Positions 18,019 through 25,602 of a DNA stretch of 64,000 nucleotides are shown here, in pieces. Every line of letters begins with the position of its first letter. The first letter of the stretch is position 1. This stretch comes from an uncultured Tenacibaculum sp. (GTDB lineage: Bacteria; Bacteroidota; Bacteroidia; Flavobacteriales; Flavobacteriaceae): assembly GCA_947498055.1 (NCBI GenBank), contig CANMJA010000002.1, positions 124,001-188,000 on the forward strand, given 5' to 3'. Made by a program: the position numbers and the translations under genes. The notes under the pieces were generated by a model, which ran no database searches, was not told the origin of the DNA, and saw only the letters and a list, made by a program, of their open reading frames with translations.

Positions 18019-18945
18019 ATGAGTAAACTATTAGCAGTAGGAACAGTTGCTTATGATGCAATTGAAACTCCGTTTGGAAAAACAGATAAAATTTTAGGTG
18101 GATCTGGAACTTATGTAGGTTTAGCCGCATCTCAATTCGGAGTAAAAACAGGAGTAGTTTCTGTAGTAGGAGGCGATTTTTCACCATCATATTTAGATAT
18201 GATGGAAAGTAAAGGAATTGATACTTCTGGAATAGAAATAGTAAAAGACGGAAAAACATTTTTCTGGAGTGGTAAATATCATAATGATATGAACTCTAGA
18301 GATACTTTAATTACTGAATTAAATGTTTTAGAAACTTTTACACCAGTAGTGCCAGATACTTTTAAAGACGCTGAAATAGTAATGTTAGGTAATTTACACC
18401 CATTAACGCAAGCTTCCGTTTTAGATCAAATGAACGAACGTCCTAAACTAGTAGTTTTAGATACGATGAACTTTTGGATGGATATTGCTTTAGATGATTT
18501 GCATCAAGTTTTAAAAAGAATCGATGTTATTACAATTAATGACGAAGAAGCTCGCCAGTTGAGTGGAGAATATTCTTTAGTAAACGCGGCAAAGAAAATT
18601 CATGAAATGGGACCAAAATATGTGGTGATAAAAAAAGGAGAACATGGAGCTTTATTATTTAATGAAGGAAACATGTTTTTTGCACCCGCACTTCCTTTAG
18701 CAGAAGTTTTTGATCCAACAGGGGCAGGAGATACTTTTGCAGGTGGTTTTTGTGGTTACTTAGCAAAAACAGAAAATTATTCCTTTGAGAACATGAAAAA
18801 TGCTATTATTTATGGTTCCAATTTGGCATCTTTTTGTGTTGAAAAATTTGGAACAACACGAATGGAAGATTTAACAAAAGACGAAGTACAAGCACGTTTA
18901 CAACTGTTTAAGCAATTAACACAGTTCGATATTGAATTAACATAA
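18019..18945 (+). CDS. PfkB/ribokinase family sugar or nucleoside kinase
   Basis: A 308-residue kinase. The N-terminal GSGTYVGLAASQFG matches the first PfkB signature and DPTGAGDTFAGGF (residues 232-244) the second, with Asp238 as catalytic base in the GAGD anion hole. Such enzymes phosphorylate sugars or nucleosides with ATP. The substrate cannot be read from sequence. The next gene, a PurF-like amidotransferase, starts 70 bases downstream after a terminator, and the pairing suggests a ribose or purine-related substrate; that is inference. The start at 18019 is the only ATG close to the first signature. Confidence 0.9.
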   Translation: MSKLLAVGTVAYDAIETPFGKTDKILGGSGTYVGLAASQFGVKTGVVSVVGGDFSPSYLDMMESKGIDTSGIEIVKDGKTFFWSGKYHNDMNSRDTLITELNVLETFTPVVPDTFKDAEIVMLGNLHPLTQASVLDQMNERPKLVVLDTMNFWMDIALDDLHQVLKRIDVITINDEEARQLSGEYSLVNAAKKIHEMGPKYVVIKKGEHGALLFNEGNMFFAPALPLAEVFDPTGAGDTFAGGFCGYLAKTENYSFENMKNAIIYGSNLASFCVEKFGTTRMEDLTKDEVQARLQLFKQLTQFDIELT

Positions 18946-18950
18946 ACACC

Positions 18951-18980
18951 ATCCGCGCTTTTTTGCGCGGATTTTTTTTT
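18951..18980 (+). terminator. Terminator after the PfkB kinase gene
   Basis: ATCCGCGC / GCGCGGAT with a 6-T loop followed by nine T residues; a GC-rich stem in an AT-rich genome, only 35 bases before the next start codon. Confidence 0.9.
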
Positions 18981-19015
18981 ACATAAACAACACACAACAC
19001 AACAAGGAATACGTA

Positions 19016-20917
19016 ATGAGTGACGAGTTAAAACATGAATGTGGAATAGCACTAGTTAGATTATTAAAGCCTCTAGATTATTATAAAAAGAAATACGGAA
19101 CTGCTTTTTATGGTTTAAACAAATTGTACTTGCTTATGGAAAAGCAACACAACAGAGGGCAAGATGGCGCAGGTTTGGCTAGTATTAAATTTAATGTAGA
19201 AGCAGGAACTAGATACATTAGTAGAATACGTTCTAATAAAACACAACCCATTCAAGATATCTTTGGTCAAATTAACAATAGAATCAACGATATTTTTGAA
19301 AAGAATGAAGATAAAGTGGAGGATGTAACTTGGCAAGAAGAAAATATGCCATACATAGGAAACTTGCTTTTAGGACATGTTCGTTACGGTACTTTTGGAG
19401 GTAATAGTATTGAAAATGTACATCCTTTTTTACGTCAAAGTAACTGGAAACATAAAAATTTAATTGTTGCGGGTAATTTTAATATGACCAATTCAGGGGA
19501 ATTAATGAAAGAATTAGTTACTCTTGGACAGCATCCAAAAGAAGCTACAGATACGGTTACTGTAATGGAAAAAATAGGTCATTTTTTAGAAGATGAAGTT
19601 TCAGAAACCTATAAAAAAGCAAAAGCTGCTGGTTATAATAAAAAACAAGCTTCTCCTTTTATTGAAGAACATTTAGATATTCAACGTATTTTAAAACGTT
19701 CTTCAAGAAATTGGGATGGTGGATACGCTATGGCTGGTTTACTTGGGCATGGAGATGCTTTTGTGCTTAGAGATCCGTCAGGAATTCGTCCTGCATTTTG
19801 GTATCAAGATGATGAAGTGGTAGTGGTTGCTTCAGAAAGACCCGTTATTCAAACTACTTTTAACGTTCCTATTAACGAAATTAAAGAAGTACCTAGAGGA
19901 AAAGCATTAATTATTAAAAAAAATGGAACTACCTCTGTTGAAAGAGTACTTAAAAAACGAGAGAAATCATCTTGTTCTTTTGAAAGAATTTATTTTTCGA
20001 GAGGAAGTGATGCAGATATTTATCAAGAAAGAAAAAACTTAGGGAAATATGTGTTTCCTGAGGTTTTAAAATCTATTAATGAAGATATTTCGAATACGGT
20101 TTTTACTTATATCCCTAACACAGCTGAGACTTCTTATTACGGAATGATGGAAGCTGCTGAAGATGTTTTGAATCAGCAAAAAACAGCAAATATCTTAGCA
20201 GGAGGCGGAAAATTGTCTGCTGAAAAAGTGACCGAAATTTTATCGGAACGCCCTCGTTTTGAAAAAATAGCTATTAAAGATGCTAAATTAAGAACTTTTA
20301 TTACAGATGATAGCAGTCGTGATGATTTAGTAGCGCATGTATACGATGTTACTTATGGTGTAGTAAAACCTACCGATAACTTAGTGATTATTGATGATAG
20401 CATTGTACGTGGTACTACATTAAAGAAAAGTATTATTAAAATATTAGATCGATTATCTCCTAAAAAGATAGTGGTTGTTTCTTCTGCACCTCAAATTCGT
20501 TATCCAGATTGCTATGGTATTGATATGGCAAGAATTGGCGACTTTATTGCTTTTAAAGCGGCTTTAGAGTTATTGAAAGAAACGAATCAATACCATGTTG
20601 TTGATGATGTTTATAAAAAATGTAAAGAACAACAATTAATTGAGAATAATAAAAACATTATCAATTTTGTAAAAGAAATTTATGCGCCATTTACCAACGA
20701 ACAAGTTTCTGAAAAAATTGGAGAAATGTTAAAAACAGAAGAAGTAAATGCGGAGGTGGAAATTATTTACCAAACGGTAGAAGGTTTGCATAATTCTTGT
20801 CCGAAACACACAGGTGACTGGTATTTTACGGGTGATTATCCAACCAATGGTGGTCATAGAGTCGTAAATCAAGCGTTTATTAATTTTTACGAAGGAAATA
20901 ATAAGAGGGCTTATTAG
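19016..20917 (+). CDS. Long amidophosphoribosyltransferase-like protein (PurF family)
   Basis: A 633-residue class II glutamine amidotransferase fused to a phosphoribosyltransferase. Cys9 in HECGIA is the candidate N-terminal nucleophile after removal of an eight-residue leader; QHNRGQDGAGLAS and LGHVRYGTFGG are glutaminase motifs, and VIIDDSIVRGTT (about 457-468) is the PRPP-binding loop. Canonical PurF is about 470-510 residues, so this protein has over 100 extra residues, in the glutaminase half (about 85-110 and 180-220) and at the C-terminus (CPKHTGDWYFTGDYP). It may catalyse phosphoribosylamine formation in purine synthesis or be a specialised paralogue; which is not decidable here. Confidence 0.85.
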   Translation: MSDELKHECGIALVRLLKPLDYYKKKYGTAFYGLNKLYLLMEKQHNRGQDGAGLASIKFNVEAGTRYISRIRSNKTQPIQDIFGQINNRINDIFEKNEDKVEDVTWQEENMPYIGNLLLGHVRYGTFGGNSIENVHPFLRQSNWKHKNLIVAGNFNMTNSGELMKELVTLGQHPKEATDTVTVMEKIGHFLEDEVSETYKKAKAAGYNKKQASPFIEEHLDIQRILKRSSRNWDGGYAMAGLLGHGDAFVLRDPSGIRPAFWYQDDEVVVVASERPVIQTTFNVPINEIKEVPRGKALIIKKNGTTSVERVLKKREKSSCSFERIYFSRGSDADIYQERKNLGKYVFPEVLKSINEDISNTVFTYIPNTAETSYYGMMEAAEDVLNQQKTANILAGGGKLSAEKVTEILSERPRFEKIAIKDAKLRTFITDDSSRDDLVAHVYDVTYGVVKPTDNLVIIDDSIVRGTTLKKSIIKILDRLSPKKIVVVSSAPQIRYPDCYGIDMARIGDFIAFKAALELLKETNQYHVVDDVYKKCKEQQLIENNKNIINFVKEIYAPFTNEQVSEKIGEMLKTEEVNAEVEIIYQTVEGLHNSCPKHTGDWYFTGDYPTNGGHRVVNQAFINFYEGNNKRAY

Positions 20918-20930
20918 TAGATAGATATTA

Positions 20931-20979
20931 GTATTGAGTATTGAGTATTGAGTATTGAGTATTGAGTACGGAGTATTAA
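20931..20979. repeat. Heptanucleotide tandem repeat (GTATTGA)n
   Basis: Five perfect GTATTGA units (20931-20965) followed by GTACGGA and GTATTAA. It begins 13 bases after the PurF-like stop codon. A run of perfect 7-mers can vary in copy number by slippage. Confidence 0.9.
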
Positions 20980-21054
20980 GTTTTTTCTTTATTTTAAAAT
21001 TTAGTTCGTACCTGTAATACATTAATAAGTCATTCTTTTACAATTCTATATATT

Positions 21055-21092
21055 AAAAAGGAACAAAAAATAATTATTTTTTGTTCCTTTTT
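21055..21092 (+). terminator. Long AT-rich palindromic terminator
   Basis: AAAAAGGAACAAAAAATAA pairs perfectly with TTATTTTTTGTTCCTTTTT. It lies between the PurF-like gene and the surface protein gene, so it can terminate rightward transcription of the former. Confidence 0.7.
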
Positions 21093-21133
21093 GCTTTCTA
21101 AAAAAATTGAAACAATTATAAACTTAAATTATT

Positions 21134-22495
21134 ATGAAATTAAAAATTAAAATTGCTGCAGTTGCTGTGATGGGAATTAACTTTGGAATGGAAGCCCAAA
21201 ACAAAATTGAATCTTCTGGTAACGTAGGTATTGGAACAACAAACCCTAGTGAAAAGTTAGAAGTTTTCAATTCGATTACCACACCAGGAATTATTTCATT
21301 AAAAAGCATAAGGAATGACGCTCAATGGGTTGATGTAGGTAGATTGATAGCTAAACAAGCGGATACTGAAGTTGCAAGAATAGCAATGCCAAGAGCTGGT
21401 GGTAGTAGAACTGGATTTTTAACTTTTTGGACGAAAGAAACCAATGATTCCCCCCTTAAAGAAAGCATGAGAATAGATTACAAAGGTAATGTAGGTATTG
21501 GAACAACAAGCCCAAGCTCTATGTTAACTGTGATTGGCAATTCTGGTATAGAATTAAAAAACAAAACTACTAATGAAAACTCTATGGTTATAAAGCCTTT
21601 CTTAAATGTAACAAATTTAAATCCAGGAACGTCTTCATATGCTGCTCAAATTACCAATCAAAGTCTACAACATTTAGTTTTGGATATAAAAGCAAATGAC
21701 AATCAAGATTCTTTTGCTGTTAGAACTGACACCAATTTTGATGGTAATGTTGATAAAATAGCAATGGTTATAAAACCATCAGGAAACATGGGTATTGGTA
21801 CTACAGATCCAAATTCAATATTAACTATAGTTGGCGATTCTGGTATAGAATTAAAAAACAAAACTACTAATGAAAACTCTATGGTTATAAAGCCTTTCTT
21901 AAATGTAACAAATTTAAATCCAGGAACATCTTCATATGCTGCTCAGATTACCAATCAAAGTTTACAACATTTAGTTTTAGATATAAAAGCAAATGACAAT
22001 CAAGATTCTTTTGCTGTTAGAACTGATACTAATTTTGATGGTAATGTTGATAAAATAGCAATGGTTATAAAACCATCAGGAAATGTTGGTATAGGAACTA
22101 CAAAACCTGATTCCCAATTATCTGTAAATGGAAAAATACACACAAAAGAGGTAAAAGTAGATTTAGTTGGCTGGTCAGATTTCGTTTTTTACGAAGATTA
22201 CAAATTACCAACATTAAGAGAGGTAGAAACACACATTAAAGAAAACGGACATTTAAAAGATATACCAAGTGCTAAAGAAGTAGCTAAAAATGGAATTTTC
22301 TTAGGTGAAATGGATTCTAAATTATTGCAAAAAATAGAGGAATTAACATTGTATACCATTCAGCAAGAAAAAAGTTTGCAATCTCAAAAAGAAGATATTG
22401 AAAAACTAAAGAAAGAAAACAATGCTTTAAAATCTTTAAATGCGAAGTTGTTAGAAATTCAAAAGAGATTGGATACATTGGAAAGCAAAAAATAA
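21134..22495 (+). CDS. Secreted repeat protein with tail-fibre-like C-terminus
   Basis: A 453-residue protein with an N-terminal signal (MKLKIKIAAVAVMGINFGMEAQ). It carries four GNVGIGTT-type motifs (two of them GNMGIGTT or GNVGIGTTKP variants), typical of phage-tail-fibre-like proteins of Bacteroidota, and two nearly identical 99-residue units (about residues 136-334). The C-terminus (VEVDxx-like GWSDFVFYEDYKLPTLREVE, then GHLKDIPSAKEV and a coiled-coil from about 395) matches the intramolecular-chaperone-like end of such proteins. Probably a surface or extracellular fibre forming a trimer; ligand unknown. No type IX sorting domain is seen. Terminators flank it on both sides, so it is monocistronic. 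Confidence 0.72.
   Translation: MKLKIKIAAVAVMGINFGMEAQNKIESSGNVGIGTTNPSEKLEVFNSITTPGIISLKSIRNDAQWVDVGRLIAKQADTEVARIAMPRAGGSRTGFLTFWTKETNDSPLKESMRIDYKGNVGIGTTSPSSMLTVIGNSGIELKNKTTNENSMVIKPFLNVTNLNPGTSSYAAQITNQSLQHLVLDIKANDNQDSFAVRTDTNFDGNVDKIAMVIKPSGNMGIGTTDPNSILTIVGDSGIELKNKTTNENSMVIKPFLNVTNLNPGTSSYAAQITNQSLQHLVLDIKANDNQDSFAVRTDTNFDGNVDKIAMVIKPSGNVGIGTTKPDSQLSVNGKIHTKEVKVDLVGWSDFVFYEDYKLPTLREVETHIKENGHLKDIPSAKEVAKNGIFLGEMDSKLLQKIEELTLYTIQQEKSLQSQKEDIEKLKKENNALKSLNAKLLEIQKRLDTLESKK
21541..22084 (+). repeat. Two near-identical 247-bp coding repeats, period 297 bp
   Basis: 21541-21787 and 21838-22084 differ at only a few, mostly third-codon, positions. The 297-bp offset equals 99 codons, so a recombination event between copies would remove or add a complete protein module without a frameshift. 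Confidence 0.92.
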
Positions 22496-22513
22496 ACTAT
22501 ACCATAAAAAATT

Positions 22514-22551
22514 AAAGCTGTCTGAAAAGTACTATTTCAGACAGCTTTTTT
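22514..22551 (+). terminator. Terminator after the repeat surface protein
   Basis: AAAGCTGTCTGAAA and TTTCAGACAGCTTT form a 14-bp stem with a 7-nt loop followed by T residues. Confidence 0.9.
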
Positions 22552-22602
22552 ATTACAGTAATTTCAAAATTTTTGTTAAACTGAGGGTTTAAACTATTTT
22601 TA

Positions 22603-24186
22603 TTAACACTCCTGTATTTTTTTTATTCCTTTCATAAAATCAGATGAAAGTTCGGCTAATGTTTTACTAGCGTCTAATTTGTTTATCGATAATTTTTCTA
22701 AATCGTCGAGTTTTAAACCTTTCTTTTGAGTTACTTTGTTTATAATGCTTTGCATCATTCTTAACTGAATATCATTTACTTTAACACTTGATTTTAAATC
22801 TGAAGAAGTAATACCTGCACTGTTAACTTCGATCTTTGGAATATCAGTTCTAGCACTGTTTCCTTCAAACACATTTTCAAAAGTTGGCGCATTGGCAGTT
22901 CTACTTCCCAATCCCCATTTTTCTTTAGGTATTTCCATTATATTAAGAATGGTAGCAATTACAGACGTATGATCATATGGTACATCTCCTTCAGCTCTAA
23001 AAACAGTAGATTCTTCAACGAATGGAGAGACTAATAGTAAAGGTACTCGAACACCAAAACGATCGAATTTAAACCCTTTTTCATATTGTTGAGGCACTGG
23101 AGTTCCATCTGATGAATTTTCCCAAGGTGCTTTTGATCCCCAAGGCATTGCTGTATGATCGTATGTTCCGCCATGCTCATCAAAATTTATGATAAAAAGA
23201 GTTTCTTTCCAAGTTTCTTCGTTAGAAGTTAATGCATCATAAATACTTTTTACAAATATTTCACCTGGCGCCAAATTTGTTGGTGGATGATAATCATTTC
23301 CATTAATACCATAATCTTTACCCGCAATAGGAATTTCTAGCCCCCACTCTGGCTCTAAAAAACTAAACTTAGGTAATGTACCGGCTTCTGCATTTTTCAG
23401 AAAAACATCCATATTATCAAAATGAGGATCAAAAGAAGTATCTTGAATTGCTTGCATTAAATCTCTTGTGTACGAATATCCTTCTAAACCAACTAAATCT
23501 TCTAACCAAGTACCGTTGCTAAAATAAATCATCCAATCAGACGGATTATTAAATCCATTGTCAGATAATACATTCCATATTGTTTTTTGACTGAATTGTC
23601 TTCCTTTAGGTTGACTTAAATTGGGAGGTATAAAATCTGTTCCTCGATTATTTACCCACGCTTCTAGTTCATTATCATCATTTACACCTATCGAATTCCC
23701 AGATGCTGCAAAAGATCTATTACAATCTGTTTGCGTTGGTACAGAACAAAAATAACGATCGGATACTGCAAAGTTTTTTGCTAATCCATTTAATACTGGT
23801 AATTCTTCTGGCGTATACGATTCCATTATTTGTTGCGGTTCATAATTATACGTTGCAAAATCTTTATAAAAACCTCCCATATTTGGCGGAGTTAAAGGTT
23901 TAGGATTGCTTTCTTCTCCAAACAATTGCACATTTACATGGTTATATTCTTCATGTGGATCGTGTATTGGTACATTCATATTGTTATCGGTTCCTTTAAC
24001 TATAAAATGTTTGTTCCCGTTTTCATCTACATTAAAATAGCTCGTTTTTAAGCCATCATACGAAGGTGTATCTTGAGTTGGTATATTTACTTTTGGTGGG
24101 TTTTTATCGTCGTATAACCATCCCAAAACCTGATCTAAAGATCTGTTCTCAAGCATAAGGTAGACTATGTGTTTAATTTTTTTCAT
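22603..24186 (-). CDS. Phosphoesterase / phospholipase C-like (PF04185 type)
   Basis: A 527-residue protein of the bacterial phospholipase C / acid phosphatase family: KHIVYLMLENRSLDQVLGW at the N-terminus (the ENRS-type metal/nucleophile motif, usually ENRSFD), SDRYFCSVPTQTDCNRSFAASG in the middle, IINFDEHGGTYDH, and VPLLLVSPFVEE. Members hydrolyse phosphatidylcholine or other phosphodiesters. No signal peptide is visible from the chosen start at 24186, so either it is cytoplasmic or export uses another route. The alternative ATG at 24252 would have to be translated through a 24-bp hairpin and adds a sequence without family similarity. It is divergent from a glycerophosphodiesterase gene that could use its products. 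Confidence 0.86.
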   Translation of the reverse strand: MKKIKHIVYLMLENRSLDQVLGWLYDDKNPPKVNIPTQDTPSYDGLKTSYFNVDENGNKHFIVKGTDNNMNVPIHDPHEEYNHVNVQLFGEESNPKPLTPPNMGGFYKDFATYNYEPQQIMESYTPEELPVLNGLAKNFAVSDRYFCSVPTQTDCNRSFAASGNSIGVNDDNELEAWVNNRGTDFIPPNLSQPKGRQFSQKTIWNVLSDNGFNNPSDWMIYFSNGTWLEDLVGLEGYSYTRDLMQAIQDTSFDPHFDNMDVFLKNAEAGTLPKFSFLEPEWGLEIPIAGKDYGINGNDYHPPTNLAPGEIFVKSIYDALTSNEETWKETLFIINFDEHGGTYDHTAMPWGSKAPWENSSDGTPVPQQYEKGFKFDRFGVRVPLLLVSPFVEESTVFRAEGDVPYDHTSVIATILNIMEIPKEKWGLGSRTANAPTFENVFEGNSARTDIPKIEVNSAGITSSDLKSSVKVNDIQLRMMQSIINKVTQKKGLKLDDLEKLSINKLDASKTLAELSSDFMKGIKKIQEC

Positions 24187-24191
24187 TTGTT

Positions 24192-24251
24192 TGTTTTTAC
24201 AAGAGTTGATTTTAAATTTAATAAAACTTAAAATCAACTCTTGTAAAAACA
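24192..24251 (-). promoter_or_regulatory. Perfect 24-bp inverted repeat in the phospholipase leader
   Basis: Bases 24192-24215 are the exact reverse complement of 24228-24251, with a 12-base loop. The hairpin base is 5 bases from the phospholipase ATG (24184-24186) in the minus-strand transcript. It lacks a typical T-tract on either side. It could block ribosome access, act as an attenuator, or be an operator as DNA. Confidence 0.75.
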
Positions 24252-24424
24252 CCTTAAGCGATTACTTTTTAAACTTAAAGTCTTGTTTTTTTAATATAAG
24301 AGGATAATATTTTTAAAACGAATTATTTAAATTTCTTAACAATCTTGTAATAGCAATTATTTACGATACTTATAAAATTATCATTATTTTTAAAAATTAA
24401 TTAATCATAAAGATTATTAAATCA

Positions 24425-25405
24425 ATGAAAAACTTACTTGTGGTTTTAATCTTAGTACTTGTTAACTGCAAAAACAACGACAATGTAAAGCAAGATCTTA
24501 TGCAACAAACTAAAAAAGTAGTGGTTGCGCATCGAGGCGCTTCTGGCTATTTACCAGAACATACTATGGAAGCCAAAGCAATGGCTTATGCTATGAAACC
24601 TAATTATATAGAACAAGATTTGGTGTTAAGTAAAGACGATGTACCTATGGTAGTTCACGATATTTATTTAGATGATGTAACAGATGTTTCTTCTAAATTT
24701 TCTGATAGAAAACGAGAAGATGGACGTTATTATGTAATCGATTTTACGTTTGAAGAGCTTCAACAATTACAGGTTACTGAACGATTCAACACAAAAAATG
24801 GAGAACAATATTATCCTAACCGTTTTCCGAAAGGAAAAGGAAGTTTTAGACTTCATTCTTTACAACAAGAAATAGAATTAATTCAAGGGTTAAATAAAAG
24901 TACGGGTAATACTATTGGTATTTATCCTGAAATTAAAAATCCGTCATTTCATCATAAAAACGGAAAAGATATTGCCAAAATTACTTTGGATATCTTAAGC
25001 GAATACGGATATAAAACAAAAAGTGATAATTGTATTTTTCAATGTTTTGATGCTAAAGAATTAGAAAGAGTTCGAAAAGAATTACAGTCAGAATTATTTT
25101 TAGTTCAACTTATGGAGTTTCCTGAAGAAACAAAGCAGTTAACACATTTCGCTACTTATGCTGATGGAATAGGTCCTTGGTATAAGCAAATAATGGATAA
25201 AAAAATAGACGGTACATGGAAATTTACATCGTTAGTTAAAGATGCTCATGAATTAGGGTTAAAAGTACATACTTATACTTTAAGAGCTGATCAATTAGGT
25301 GATTTTTCTTCTTTTGAAGAAAATGTGAATACATTGTTATTAGATGCAAATGTTGATGGTTGTTTTACTGATTTTCCAGATAAAGTATTAGCAATATTGA
25401 AATAA
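24425..25405 (+). CDS. Glycerophosphodiester phosphodiesterase, lipoprotein
   Basis: A 326-residue GDPD. A lipobox (LVLVNC, Cys15) predicts an envelope lipoprotein. The catalytic signature is HRGASGYLPEHT (His36, Arg37) with metal ligands Glu63 and Asp65 in YIEQDLVLSKDD and general acid/base His78 in VVHD. It hydrolyses glycerophosphodiesters to glycerol 3-phosphate and an alcohol, as GlpQ does. It is divergent from the phospholipase C-like gene; together they could strip phosphate and glycerol from phospholipids. The spacing and motifs are complete. Confidence 0.94.
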   Translation: MKNLLVVLILVLVNCKNNDNVKQDLMQQTKKVVVAHRGASGYLPEHTMEAKAMAYAMKPNYIEQDLVLSKDDVPMVVHDIYLDDVTDVSSKFSDRKREDGRYYVIDFTFEELQQLQVTERFNTKNGEQYYPNRFPKGKGSFRLHSLQQEIELIQGLNKSTGNTIGIYPEIKNPSFHHKNGKDIAKITLDILSEYGYKTKSDNCIFQCFDAKELERVRKELQSELFLVQLMEFPEETKQLTHFATYADGIGPWYKQIMDKKIDGTWKFTSLVKDAHELGLKVHTYTLRADQLGDFSSFEENVNTLLLDANVDGCFTDFPDKVLAILK

Positions 25406-25507
25406 CATAAAGGTAGAAAGGAAAAGAAGCGAATCTTATTTTAACACAAAAACAAGTGTGAAATAAATTTATTTTTATAATTAATTTTATAAATCAAAAT
25501 TAAATTC

Positions 25508-25515
25508 TATATTTG
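25508..25515 (+). promoter_or_regulatory. -7 element for tRNA-Arg
   Basis: TATATTTG matches TAnnTTTG exactly and ends 13 bases before the tRNA-Arg 5' end. Confidence 0.55.
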
Positions 25516-25528
25516 CATCCGCAAAAAA

Positions 25529-25602
25529 GGCCTCGTAGCATAACTGAATAGTGCACTTGATTACGGCTCAAGAGGTTGCAGGTTTGAATCCTGCCGAGGT
25601 CA
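25529..25602 (+). tRNA. tRNA-Arg (anticodon ACG), island attachment site
   Basis: Acceptor stem GGCCTCG/CGAGGTC (one G-T pair), D-arm GCAT/GTGC, anticodon stem CTTGA/TCAAG with loop TTACGGC (anticodon ACG), T-arm GCAGG-TTTGAAT-CCTGC, discriminator A602. The minus-strand recombinase gene ends inside the tRNA at 25568, the usual sign of an element integrated at the tRNA 3' end. The tRNA itself is complete. Confidence 0.95.

Noticed and set aside
17978..18259. Minus-strand frame of 93 codons, mostly Leu and Phe
   Set aside because: Antisense shadow of the PfkB kinase gene, whose motifs are intact.
20729..21022. Minus-strand frame with repeated Tyr-Ser-Ile-Leu-Asn-Thr words
   Set aside because: It is antisense to the end of the PurF-like gene and its repeats are only the translation of the GTATTGA tandem array.
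24187..24252. Upstream ATG at 24252 as phospholipase start
   Set aside because: It would place the perfect hairpin in the coding sequence and adds 22 residues without family similarity.
25529..25602. tRNA-Arg destroyed by island insertion
   Set aside because: The acceptor, anticodon and T-arms are all complete, so the tRNA should function.
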